Program-made: the position numbers and the translations under genes
Shown: positions 10,477 through 22,400 of the stretch, in pieces
Position numbering within the stretch: the stretch's first letter is position 1
Layout: every line of letters begins with the position of its first letter
Assembly: GCF_036711975.1 (NCBI RefSeq)
Contig: NC_091968.1
Coordinates: 21,948,001-22,012,000, forward strand
DNA: 64,000 nt
Source: Onthophagus taurus
Lineage: Eukaryota; Arthropoda; Insecta; Coleoptera; Scarabaeidae
Reading direction: 5' to 3'
The notes under the pieces: generated by a model
The model's input: the letters and a program-made list of their open reading frames with translations, nothing else
Databases searched by the model: none
What the model was told of the DNA's origin: nothing

Positions 10477-13400
10477 ATGGGTTCATCTAGGCATCGTGAT
10501 AGAAGTCGCGGTCGCGATAAAGACCGTGATAAAGACCGCGATAAAGATCGTGATAGAGACCGTGATCGAAGGGATAGAAAAAGGAGTCGTGATCGAGACC
10601 GTGATCGTTCACATCGTGATAGGGATAGAGATCGTGAAAGGGACCGTGATAGACGTGAAAGAGAACGCGAAAGAAGGAGTCGTAGTCGAAGCCGAGGTGG
10701 TGGAGGCGGTGAAGGAGGAAGTGGGGTTGTTATTCCAGGGGGGAGTGTTATTAACAACATTGGTCTTGCTGGTATTGGAATTCCTGTAAGTGTCGCGCTT
10801 GAAAAGCATCTTCCACTTAAAGAAAAGACTCCTGAGCAAGATGGAGAAAAGTTATTGGCTGAAACGTTGGCTACTTTGGCGAATTTTGCTGCAACTAGGC
10901 AATATACAACTTTTAACACTACAATACATAAAATTGAGCATGAGGATGCTCATGATAATTGTGGGTTATTAAGATTTTTGTTGTAATTGATTTAATTAGG
11001 TTATGTTTTAGCCGGTATGGGAAGTGATGATTTGCGATCTAAAAAAAGGAGATCTCGTTGGGGTGGAAGTGAACACGATAAAATATTTATTCCTGGGATG
11101 CCAACAATTTTGCCTCAAAATCTTAATAAAGATCAGGAACAAGCATATTTACGTAAGTTAATTTATCATATGGTATTGATTTTTTAAATAAAATGTAAAT
11201 TAAATAAAATTAATTAAATAATAACAAAAAATTAATGAGGTAAGTTTAGCTGCAATGGAAAAAAAAAGATTTATATTATTTTCTTTTAGCAAATTGAATT
11301 TAACTTAATATTTGAGTAATAATTGTGTTTTTGTTATATTTTTTGTTGTACAATGATTTCTAACTGTTGGGCTTTGGCCCTATTCTAACCCGCTTTATTA
11401 CAGTTCAACTCCAAATTGAAGAGGTGAGCCGCAAACTGCGATCTGGGGACCTTGGAATTCCGCCCAATCCTGAAGAAAGGTTCGACACACCCCAACAATC
11501 TACAACTTCGTTTGTAACCGACCAAAAAAAAATTATAATAATACCAGCTCCTCCCCGAGTTTTTCGAAAACGACAAAAATCCGATGTTAAACGCCGCCAC
11601 ACGACGACTTCTTTTGCTTATTTCACAAGTAGAATTGACCCAAATTGACGGAGGAATTCTTTAAGATTTACTTTTTATTATGTGAATTAGAAAACTCCGT
11701 TGATTTTGTGATCAATAATTTTTTTAATCTAATTAATCACTTTTTTTAATCTTTATTATTTTTTAATTTATTTTTATGGGTGATTAGAAATGAATTAATC
11801 TAACAAGGGAATTCGATTTCATTGCAATTTGGTACAGTGATAGTTTGGGCCAAAATAAAGCCATTTAATCATCACCTGCAAAGATATGGGGTGAAATATA
11901 TAACCTCTTTCTGTATGTAATAATAATCTATACAGGGTGGTTCAGTTTTTAATCTGGACATAGTACTTGCTAAAATAACACAAGTTTTTTTGTATAAACA
12001 TAGGGTCGCAATTCTTTTTTTGTTTTCGAGCTATGAACTGTCAAAGTTGAGCCAAAAATTTACATTTCATCGTTTATTTCGGGTATGAGTAACCCATAGA
12101 ATTTGAGATTTTGTATGTATGTACTACTTTTTAATATCTTATTTTCAACCATACCTTAAACTTCCCTAGCGCCCTCTAAGGGGATGAAATTGACAACCCC
12201 TTTGATTTTTTTATAACAACTTCTTAACGCCATGGAATATTAACATAAAAAAATATGGGTTGTAAAGCTTATTCATTATTGGTACTTTTTTGTCTCTTTA
12301 GTTTTTTCCTTAAAGGTAATAGTTTTAGCATAAAAAAATAAAATATGCTACATTGTACTGTAAAGCGCTGCTATTATTAAAATAATTTTTTCTTTATAGG
12401 TGGCTATGGAAGTTGTGCACTTACTAGGATCTAGTACTAACTAAATAACACCAATTAATTGTGATTTTCATAAGAAAAACCATAAATAAGATTAATGCCT
12501 GTCTGAACAAATTGCGTTGTTTTAAACAATATTAAAAAATTGATACTCTTGCTTAATAAGCGTCAAAAATTATTAATAATCAGCAATAATTATGATGATT
12601 AAATGCTGTAAATGAAACTTACAAGTTCTCAGAGCCAACTTTTGGAATAATTTTGGCAAAACATAGCAGCATTTAGCAGTACATGGCACGATATTTTATT
12701 TTTTTACACGCAAACTATTAACTTTAAGAAAAATACTAAAGAGACAAAAAAGTACCAGTAAAGAATGAGCTTTACAACCCATATTTTTTTATGTTAATAT
12801 TCCATAGCGTTAAAAAGTTGTTATAAAAAAATCAAGGGGGTGGTAAATTTCATCCCCTTAGAGGGCGCTGGGGAACTTTAAGGTATGGTTGAAAATAAAA
12901 TATTAACCAGTAGTACATACATACAAAATTTCAAATTCTATGGGTTACTCATACCCGAAATAAAAGATAAAATGTAAATTTTTTTCTCAACTTTGATTGC
13001 TCATAGCTCAAAAAAAAGAGTTGTGACCCTATGTTTATATAAAAAACTTGTGTTATTTTGGCAAGTACTACATCCTAGTAAAGTTTCCCGATTATAAACT
13101 GAACCACCCTGTATACAGTGTGAGTTATTAATTAGTATCCTGGCGGTCGATAGTTACTAAACCGTTTGAAAAACAAAAAAATATTTTATACAAAAGTTGT
13201 TTGACTCATCACTTTCTATTACGTAAAATTATTTTCACTTATACAGGTTCCATTTAAGCGTAACGAAGAATACGTCAATTTGTTTTAATGGAACACCCTG
13301 TTTATTTTATCATATTATGAATACAACTAAATTTGTTTATACAAACCTATCTGTTACTAATTCACAACGTTCATAGTTCCTGAGATATACAATTGTTCTT

Positions 13401-16400
13401 CCAAAATATGCCCATTACAGGATTTTTTTAAAAACGATGTAAAAACGACATTTTTTCCAATTTTGTCTTGAAACTACGTCAGATAATAGTTAAAGCCTGT
13501 AGGTAGATGATAGTATTCAAAGATATTAGATACACTATACAGGCTGTTTATAAAGCTTAGTTACTTTTGATGTTTTTCAAATGGCTTTTTCTTAAGTTTT
13601 TTAAATGGAACAGCCTGTATATTGTGTGCTAGTTGAATTGGTCATCAAGTTCCCTTTAATTCATGATAAGTATGTTATATGTCTAACTTTAATAGTTTTC
13701 CTGATATTTCAAACTTAAAGAAAAATATGTAATATGTCATTATTGTACCTAAAAAAGTGACTGAATGCCTTTTTTTGTCACTTTTCTTTTGTTTTTTCAT
13801 TTTCATTTGTCTGTCATTTGTAAATCAGTAATATTATATTAAAATACAATTAAATGGCAGAACAATAAATCCCTTTTTTAATTACTAAATTATATTTGGA
13901 GGAATTGCAGCAACAAACTATTACATTATTATTATTAAACAATTACTGAACGTTGCTCAACAAGTAGGTATTAATTTAATTAATATTTAGAAGTTGTTCA
14001 ATATGCCGCCCATTTTCTCTTCTACAAGCATTAATGCGCTATATAAAGGACCTTGAGGTATCTCTTAACATGTGCGTCTTATTTTCTCTAAAGTCGCAAA
14101 TTACATGGAATATAGAATAATTCTATATTTTAACCAAGTCGCATTAAAATTTGGTATATGGCAGCAAAATTATTTTACATTATAAAATATTAACCAAATA
14201 ATAAAAAGAAAAACAAAAAAATGATAAAAATAGACAGAATATAATATTAAGTACAATAACGCATATTTTATTACACATTACTCTTTAAATTCTAAATATC
14301 AGGAAAAGTACTAAAGTAAGATATATGACATACTTATCATTAATTAAAGCTAACTTGACGGGTAATTCAACCAGTACACAATATACAGGATGTTCCATTT
14401 AAAAAAACCTATGAAAAAGCCATTTGAAAAACATCAAAAGTAACTAAGCTTTATGAACACGCTGTATAGCGTACCTAATATCTTTGGATACTATCATTTA
14501 GTTACTGGTTTTGACTATTATTTGACATAGTTTCAAGGTAAAATTAGAAAAAATGCCGTTTTTCCAAAGTTTTTAAAAAGATCCTGCAATGGACATATTT
14601 TGGAAAAAAAATTGAATATCTCAGGAACTATGAATGCTATGAGTTAGTAACATATATGGTTGTATAAACAAATTTAATTCTATTCATAATATGATAAAAT
14701 ATACAGGGAGTTCAATTTAAAAAAATCTACTAGATACTAATAACTCACGCCATATAATATTTTGAAGAAATTAGTAAATTAGTTGAAAATTAAGATTTAT
14801 GCAGTAAAATAAGCCCTATACGACTTTTAGCGGTGGATTTTGGTACAATTTAACGCAATGATTTCATTATATCATCCATGTTCAATGTGGTTGGGTATTA
14901 TCATTATTCTTAAGAGTTTTCCTAGAGGTTTCATTTTATATTTTGCAACATTTTTAAACTGACAATATAAAGTCGACATTAGGGGCCACTTTCATTACAC
15001 CTTACACTGGGCTGAATTCCGATTCTAGCTGGACAAAATTATTTTATGGACTTAACAAGGGCTAGAAGGGTAGAAAAAGTAGGTGTTTTAGTTTTCAGAA
15101 GATTAACTGAGTTTTCACATATTTTTTAGGGAAAAATTAGTATAAAATAATATGCAAAGATAAAATAAATACTAATTTAGTTTCTAGTTAAAAGAAGAAC
15201 TATTTTTATAAAAATTCAAAATACGAATCGTCTTCTGATTCGCTTGGAGAATCCTTCTCCGTTTCGCTATGCTGCTCATCAACTATATCCTCTTCCACTG
15301 AATCCGTGATCAGCTCCCTTGCTTCAGAACTCAGCTCCTTCAATGGGACTTTCTGGAACGATCTAAGGCCTGTAATAACAGGATCCGATGATATTAAAAG
15401 CATGTGAACTAAGTCTTTTATATATGAGGACTTTCTAATGTGTTGGGCTCTGAATCGCCTCATGTACTTATTCCTTGCCTCCTCTGAACGCTGTCCTAAA
15501 GAGCTTTTATGTAGACTGGGAGGCATCCTGTACCAGCCATATAGCTCCACAAACAGTTTAGTAGTATTATAGGTAAATGTGTTTTTTTTTTCTTGTCATT
15601 GTCTTTGTGAACAATTTGAGGAAGTTGTTTTATCAACTCCTGTAGCTGCAGCGGCTTCATCTGCATGCTTAAAAAATCGGCAGGACACGTTCCCAGTGTT
15701 GGACATCCCACTTCCTTGAACCACTTTGTCCACTTTTACAGTGTGTGCTGGAAGGCTTCCTGTATCAACCATCAATGACCTCAAAAACCCCCCATATCAA
15801 GCTTTGCGTAACCTATATCTCTATATTGTATCCGCCATCTTGATTTTTGAAAAGTTTTTAACTCTGACTCCAGATTTGTAATATTATTTATTGTAATATA
15901 TACTTATATCCCAGATACCTTAAATGAATTAAAAACTTAAGATATGGAGGTGAGTTGACATACTAGATTAATCCTTCTAAATCAATGTCAGCATCTTGGT
16001 GAAATTATTATACCTTCAAAGGTGCAGGCAATTACCACACTCTTCATGAAAAGGACGTGAAGAGTTGAATCATACCGCAGCCATTAGTGTGTCTTGAACG
16101 CAAGTAGAATGGATCATTTTTGAACAAAATTATTCTAACTGATGAGGTTCACTTTCATTTGCCTGGTTATGATGTCAACAAGCTAAATTGTCTGACTTGA
16201 AGCTCTGAAAACCTAAGACAGGTTACTACTATAAATGATTTTTTTATCCCGAAATTGATGCTATGGATGTGGATGACGTGTATTATCAACAAGTTGGTGG
16301 AACATGCCACACTGCTCCTGAACGATTACTATATTGCGTACAAATTTTTCTGTACGTGTAATTTCTCGAATTGGAGACATCAATAATTGATACATGCCAA

Positions 16401-19400
16401 CGTTCCAGCAACGTGAAATTGGGCAACAATTATGTGAAAGCGTGATGAAAAATTTTATTAAAAGAATACCAAGGCCGTACTTTGGACAAAAATAAAAATA
16501 TCTGCTTTTCACACAAATACTGTTTTTCTCTTAATTTAAAATGAAATCTCTAGTTGGAAGACCCTGTATTTGAATAACACAAAAATTAAAATATATATAT
16601 GTAGCCTATAGCCGTATCTCGCAACTTCTCTTCATAGTTTTCGTCCTCGTGACCGCCTTGGACTTCTTCCATTTGGCGGTTGGACATTCTTCATCCATTG
16701 AACACGTCCGAACCATCGTAGCCTCCTTACTTATATAGCTTCCAGTGTGCTAATCTGTATTCCCATTTCCTTTACGATATCGATATTCCATACTCGATCC
16801 ATCCTTGTTTTCTGGCATCATCTCCTCCAGTAGTCCAACAACGGCGTTTTTTCTTGATTCGCTTTTTATGGATCTATTTTTCATGGTCCATAGTTCGGCT
16901 CCATACGTGCCTAAACTTTCCACTACCGTCTTATATATTCGGATTTTAGTTCGATTTATTTGTTGATTCCATAGAACACCATTTCCGAAGCATATATTCT
17001 GCGCCCATTTCGTCTTCTGCCAATATAACTTTTTGTCTTCCGCAAAGTGAAGGATAAACAGTTTCATAGTCTATTTGGATCCCCATATTTTGACATTTTT
17101 TCCGTCATTTTGTTACAACTTGATTTTACACATTTAACTTGAACTTGCATTTTTGTTTAAGACCTTTGATAATATATATGTCTTCAGATATTGTTTGCAC
17201 TTTTATAACAGCTGTTATATTTTGATACAGCCTTTTAACTGCATCTATATAGATACCTTGTTTCTTCATAGTACTCTATGTCTTGAAATACTTTTTCAAT
17301 TCTCTGCTAAATAATCTTTCTAGACAACTTTTATTTTTTAGCACATATAAAACATACGTAAATCTTATTTTGTCCCATATTGTTGTACCAAATTGCAACA
17401 AAATCAATAAGGAACAATTTTGATACTTCCCTTGTAAGATATAATAATAATAGTAATTGAAAAAATTCATTTGTGGTCGCTTAATATTAAAAAATTATTT
17501 TGAAATAGCTTAGGATTTGAACGAAAAATACACAAAGAATTATACAAATTAAATATAAAAGAAAACGCAGGATCATAACAAAAAAAAAATAATAATAATA
17601 CACTTTTTAATAATATAGAACGTTTACTTTCAGCTACATTAATAATTAAAATTTTTGTTACAGCGTTAACAAAAACATCTTATCTTTTAGATCTCTACAA
17701 AATACGTTCTAATTAATCAAATTTTCTTTTTTTTAATTAATCGAATTTCTTTCTCCTTAGGGTTCGTCCAAAAATATTTAGACTCAATCTTTAAAAAAAA
17801 ATTACATTACTTTTATTATTTCTTTTTAATACACCATTTAATCGTTTATTTAAGTTTAAAATTTAAGGTTACAGTTTGTCTCGCGTCCCTAAATATTGAC
17901 TTTTCTTGGTAAAAAGATATCATTTAAAAAAATGGGGACGGGGACTTTTCAGAATGCGTTAACTAAATTCGTTCTTTTCCTACAGATCACCATCTCCGGA
18001 GCCCATCTACAGCAGCGATGGTAAACGTTTAAATACGCGCGAATTTCGCACCCGGAGAAAATTAGAGGAAGATCGGCACGCTTTAGTTTTGAAAATGCAA
18101 AATATTAATCCCGAATTTAAACCCCCCGTTGATTACAAGTAAATTTAAATCACATTTTAAAATTTTACTTTTTAACAATTTTATTAATTTAGACCTCCTG
18201 TTATCCGCGTGAGCGATAAGGTTATGATTCCACAAGAAGAACATCCCGAGATTAATTTTGTAGGGTTATTAATTGGGCCAAGAGGAAACACTTTAAAAAG
18301 TATGTAGCAAATGAAATTTTACTTTATTTCAGGTATTAATTATGTGTATGTAGCAATGGAAAAAGAAACGGGAGCTAAAATAATTATCCGCGGAAAAGGG
18401 AGCGTTAAAGAAGGAAAGGTTGGGAGGAAAGATGGGCAACCTCTTCCTGGTGAAGATGAACCTCTACATGCTTATATAACAGCAACGAATCCTGAGTGTG
18501 TTAAAAAAGCCGTTGAGAGAGTAAGTTAATAATAATAAATTCATTGCAAAAACTAACAAAAATATTTCTTAATTAAGCCGAGGTCGCTTGCGGGCGAGCC
18601 GCTACATCGATGCCATATTAACACAAAACTACCCCATTTTCAAGGATATATCTTCTAATTAAACCGAGGCGCTACATCAATGCCGGTTCAATACAAAAGT
18701 ACACAGTTTTAAAAGATATATTTTCTTATTAATCCGAGGTCGCTTGCGGGCGAGGCGCTACATCAATGCCATTTTGATACAAAACTAACCCATTTTCAAA
18801 AATATATACACTAATTACGCCGAGGTCGCTTGCGGGCGAGGCGATACATCGATGCCATATTGATACAAAACTACCCCATTTTCAAGGATATATCTTGTAA
18901 TTAAGCGGAGCCACTACATCATTGCCGTTTCAATACGAAAGTACACACTTTTAAAAGATATATTTTCTTATTAAGCCGAGTTCGCTTGCGGGCGAGGCTC
19001 TATATCAAGGTCATATTGATAAGAAGCTACACCACTTTCAAGGACATATTTCCTGATTAAGTCGAGGTCGCTTCCGGGCGAGGCTCTATATCCAGGTCAT
19101 ATTGATAAGAAACTACACAACTTTCAAGAACATATTTCCTAATTAAGCCGAGGTCGCTTGCGGACGAGGCGCTACATCGATATCATGTGGATACAAAACT
19201 ACCCCATTTTCAAAAATATATACACTAATTACGCCGAGCTCGCTTGCAGGCGAGGCGCTACATCGATGCCATATTGATACAAAACTACCCCATTTTCTGG
19301 GATATATTTTCTAAGTAAGCCGAGATCGCTTGCGGGCGAGGCGGTACATAAATGCCATGTTGATACAAAACTACCCCATTTTCAAGGATATATCCTCTAA

Positions 19401-22400
19401 TTAAGCGGAGCCACTACATCATTGCCGTTTCAATACGAAAGTACACACTTTTAAAAGATATATTTTCTTATTAAGCCTAGTTCACATGCGGGCGAGGCCC
19501 TATATCAAGGTCATATTGATAAGAAGCTACATCACTTTCAAGGACATATTTCCTGATTAAGCCGAGGTCGCTTGCAGGCGAAGCTCTATATCCAGGTCAT
19601 ATTGATAAGAAGCTACACAACTTTCAAAAACATATTTCCTAATTAAGCCGAGGTCGCTTACGGGCGAGGCGCTACATCCATATCATGTTGATACAAAACT
19701 ACCCCATTTTCAAGCATATATATCTTCTAATTAAGCCGAGGTGCTACATCAATGCCATTTTGATACAAAACTACCCCATTTTCTGGGATATATTTTCTAA
19801 GTAAGCTGAGGTCGCTTGCGGGCGAGGCGGTACATAAATGCCATGTTGATACAAAACTACCCTGTTTTGAAGGATATATCTTCTAATTAAGCGGAGCCGC
19901 TACATCATTGCCGTTTCAATACAAAAGTACACACTTTTAAAAGATATATTTGTTTATTAAGCTGAGGTCGCTTGCGGGCAAGACGAAACATCACTGCAAT
20001 TTTGATATAAAACTACCACATTTTCAATGATACATACACTAATTACGCCGAGGTCTCTTGCGGGCGAGGCGCTACATCGATGCCATATTGATACAAAACT
20101 ACCCATTTTTCAGAGATATATTTTCTTATTAAGAAGAGGTCGCTTGCGGGCGAAGCGTTACATCAATGACATTTTGATACGAAACTACCCCATTTTCAAG
20201 AATATATCTTCTAAGTAAGCCGAGGCGATATACAGTGGTACCTCGACATACGAGTATAATTCGTTCCGTAACCTTGCTCGTATCTCAAAGCAATTTTCCC
20301 CATTGAAATTACATATGTAATTGAAATGCCATTAATTCGTTCCAGCTCCCAAAACACCACCTCAGTTGTTTTTGTTAAGTGTTTTTGAATAAGAAATGTA
20401 TTTATAAGAAGAGTTTAATTTTCGACACTTGTCTTCGCTTTTTTTGTCACGCTTTACTCATTTTCACCTGCAGATCGTTTAAAAAAACTGTCCAAGGAGG
20501 TTTGTTTCTTCCTCCCTTTCAGGATATTGCGGAAATGAGTTAGGCAAGTTTCGTTGAACAACTCCGATGCACGACCAGTTGCAACTTTTTCGGGGTGATT
20601 TTTATCCACGAACTTTCTCCCACATTCCCAAGATCTCCTTTATATCTCTTGTAGAGATAACCTCCTCCATCTCTGGCTCCTCTTCAAAACTAATTTTTCG
20701 TTCAACCATCGTGTAACTCCTCGATTGTCAGCACCTGAGACTGTTCCTCGACGAGTTCGTTCACATCTCTGTCATCCACCTCCAGACCCATGGATTTTCC
20801 CAGAGAAACAATCTCCTCTACCACTGACACTTCGAGTTCCAATCCTTCGAAGGCCCTTTTAGCTACAGCCTTAGGCCACAGCTTCTTCCATGCAGAGGTT
20901 AAGGTCCTCGTTGTAACACCTAGCTAGGCCTGATCAATAATTCTTCGGCATATCATAATGTTAAAGTGGTCCTTCCAGAACTCTCGAAGGGTAAGGTTTG
21001 TGTTCTCCGTCACCTCAAAGCAGCGCTGAAAAATGTGCTTGTACAACTTCTTAAAATTAGAAATCACCTGCTGATCCATGGGCTACAGGATACCAGTGGT
21101 GTTGGGTGGTAGGTAGAGAACCTTTATAAACTTGAACTCTTCGAGTAAATCATCTTCGAGATTTGGTGGGTGAGCAGGGACATTGTCGAGGACGAGAAGG
21201 GCTTGCATGGGTAGGTTGTTTTCCTGTAAATATTTTTTAACAGAAGGGCCAAACACCAGGTTTATCCACTGCACAAAGAATTTCCTGGTGATCCACGCCT
21301 TCGGATATGCTTATGTGACTTAAAGGCTCTGGGATTTTCCGAATGGTATAGTAGCAAAGGCTTAATTTTGCAGTCGCAAAGTGCTAGAGTTAATCTATCC
21401 TTCATGGGTTTGTGACCTGGCATCGTCTTCTCCTCTGCCGTTATGTAAGTCCTATTCGGCATCCTTTTCCAGAAAATCCCTGTTTCGTCACAGTTGAAGA
21501 CTTGCTGGGGGATGTATCCTTTGGTTTCTATCAGTTCGGAAAGCGTTTTGATTCAAGCTTTAATTCAATAGACATCATTTTCTTCTTCGGACCCATGGTT
21601 ATAGGAAGAAATGTGATAATGTTTTGTAAATGTACAAAAAGCAAAAAACTCGAACCCAACTTGTCAAAAATGTCTAGTCTGAGGTGAGAGAAACTGTTAG
21701 ATCAAGCTGTTCGAAAAAATTAACTTTTTTAAAACATTGCTTTAATTTATATATCTTCAGAACATTTTCCAGAGCTACCAAAAATGTTGAACGAACAGAT
21801 GTTATACCCAGTGAGTTATTCTATCCACCCACTGGGCTTCTCAGGTGGTGTTCAATTAAGATCAATTAATCTTTCATTGCTCAATTGAATCATGATTGGA
21901 ACCATGTGCTCTGTCTTCTCTTGGTTAACAGTCAGCCCGACTATCTTTGCAACTTGTTCTAATGCAATGAGGCATTCCTCTCATCAGGGCAAGAATTATA
22001 CAGGAATGCAGCGTTCTACTAAAAGGATCTTTTATAATAAAATGTATTTGAGCAGGTATGGTTATGATATGATGCATTAGCAAGTATTGGAAAAGAAATA
22101 AACAGCTGAGTGTCATCTACATACATATGAGAATTGTATGTTTAAAACATGAAGGTGCCTATCTGATCCGAACATTGGCAAATGTGACAGCAGCTCGAAA
22201 TAATTCTGTTGAAGTTTTCCTAAACCAAGTTCTAAGAGTCCTCAGTCACGAGATTCTTTTTCTGCCGATTCCTCTTTTTCCTTTGACTTTCCCTTGCTTT
22301 ATGGATTGGATCAGAGAATATTGGTATTGACTTCTCACGACATATGAGCTATCCATGGTGTTTTGAGCATCCACCCATACAGCCACATCTCCATGGCTTC

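Noticed and set aside
10452..10919. Minus-strand Ser/Arg-rich frame opposite SF1 exon 1
   Set aside because: It mirrors the Arg/Asp codon repeats of SF1; the plus strand connects by splicing to the rest of SF1.
11367..11648. Frame continuing past SF1 exon 3
   Set aside because: The conserved part ends at the donor at 11480 and the next exon at 17986 restores the SPSPEP motif; the read-through is intron sequence.
18570..20232. CRISPR-like regular repeats
   Set aside because: The whole 85-bp unit repeats, with no unique spacers, and the host is a eukaryote; it is a satellite.
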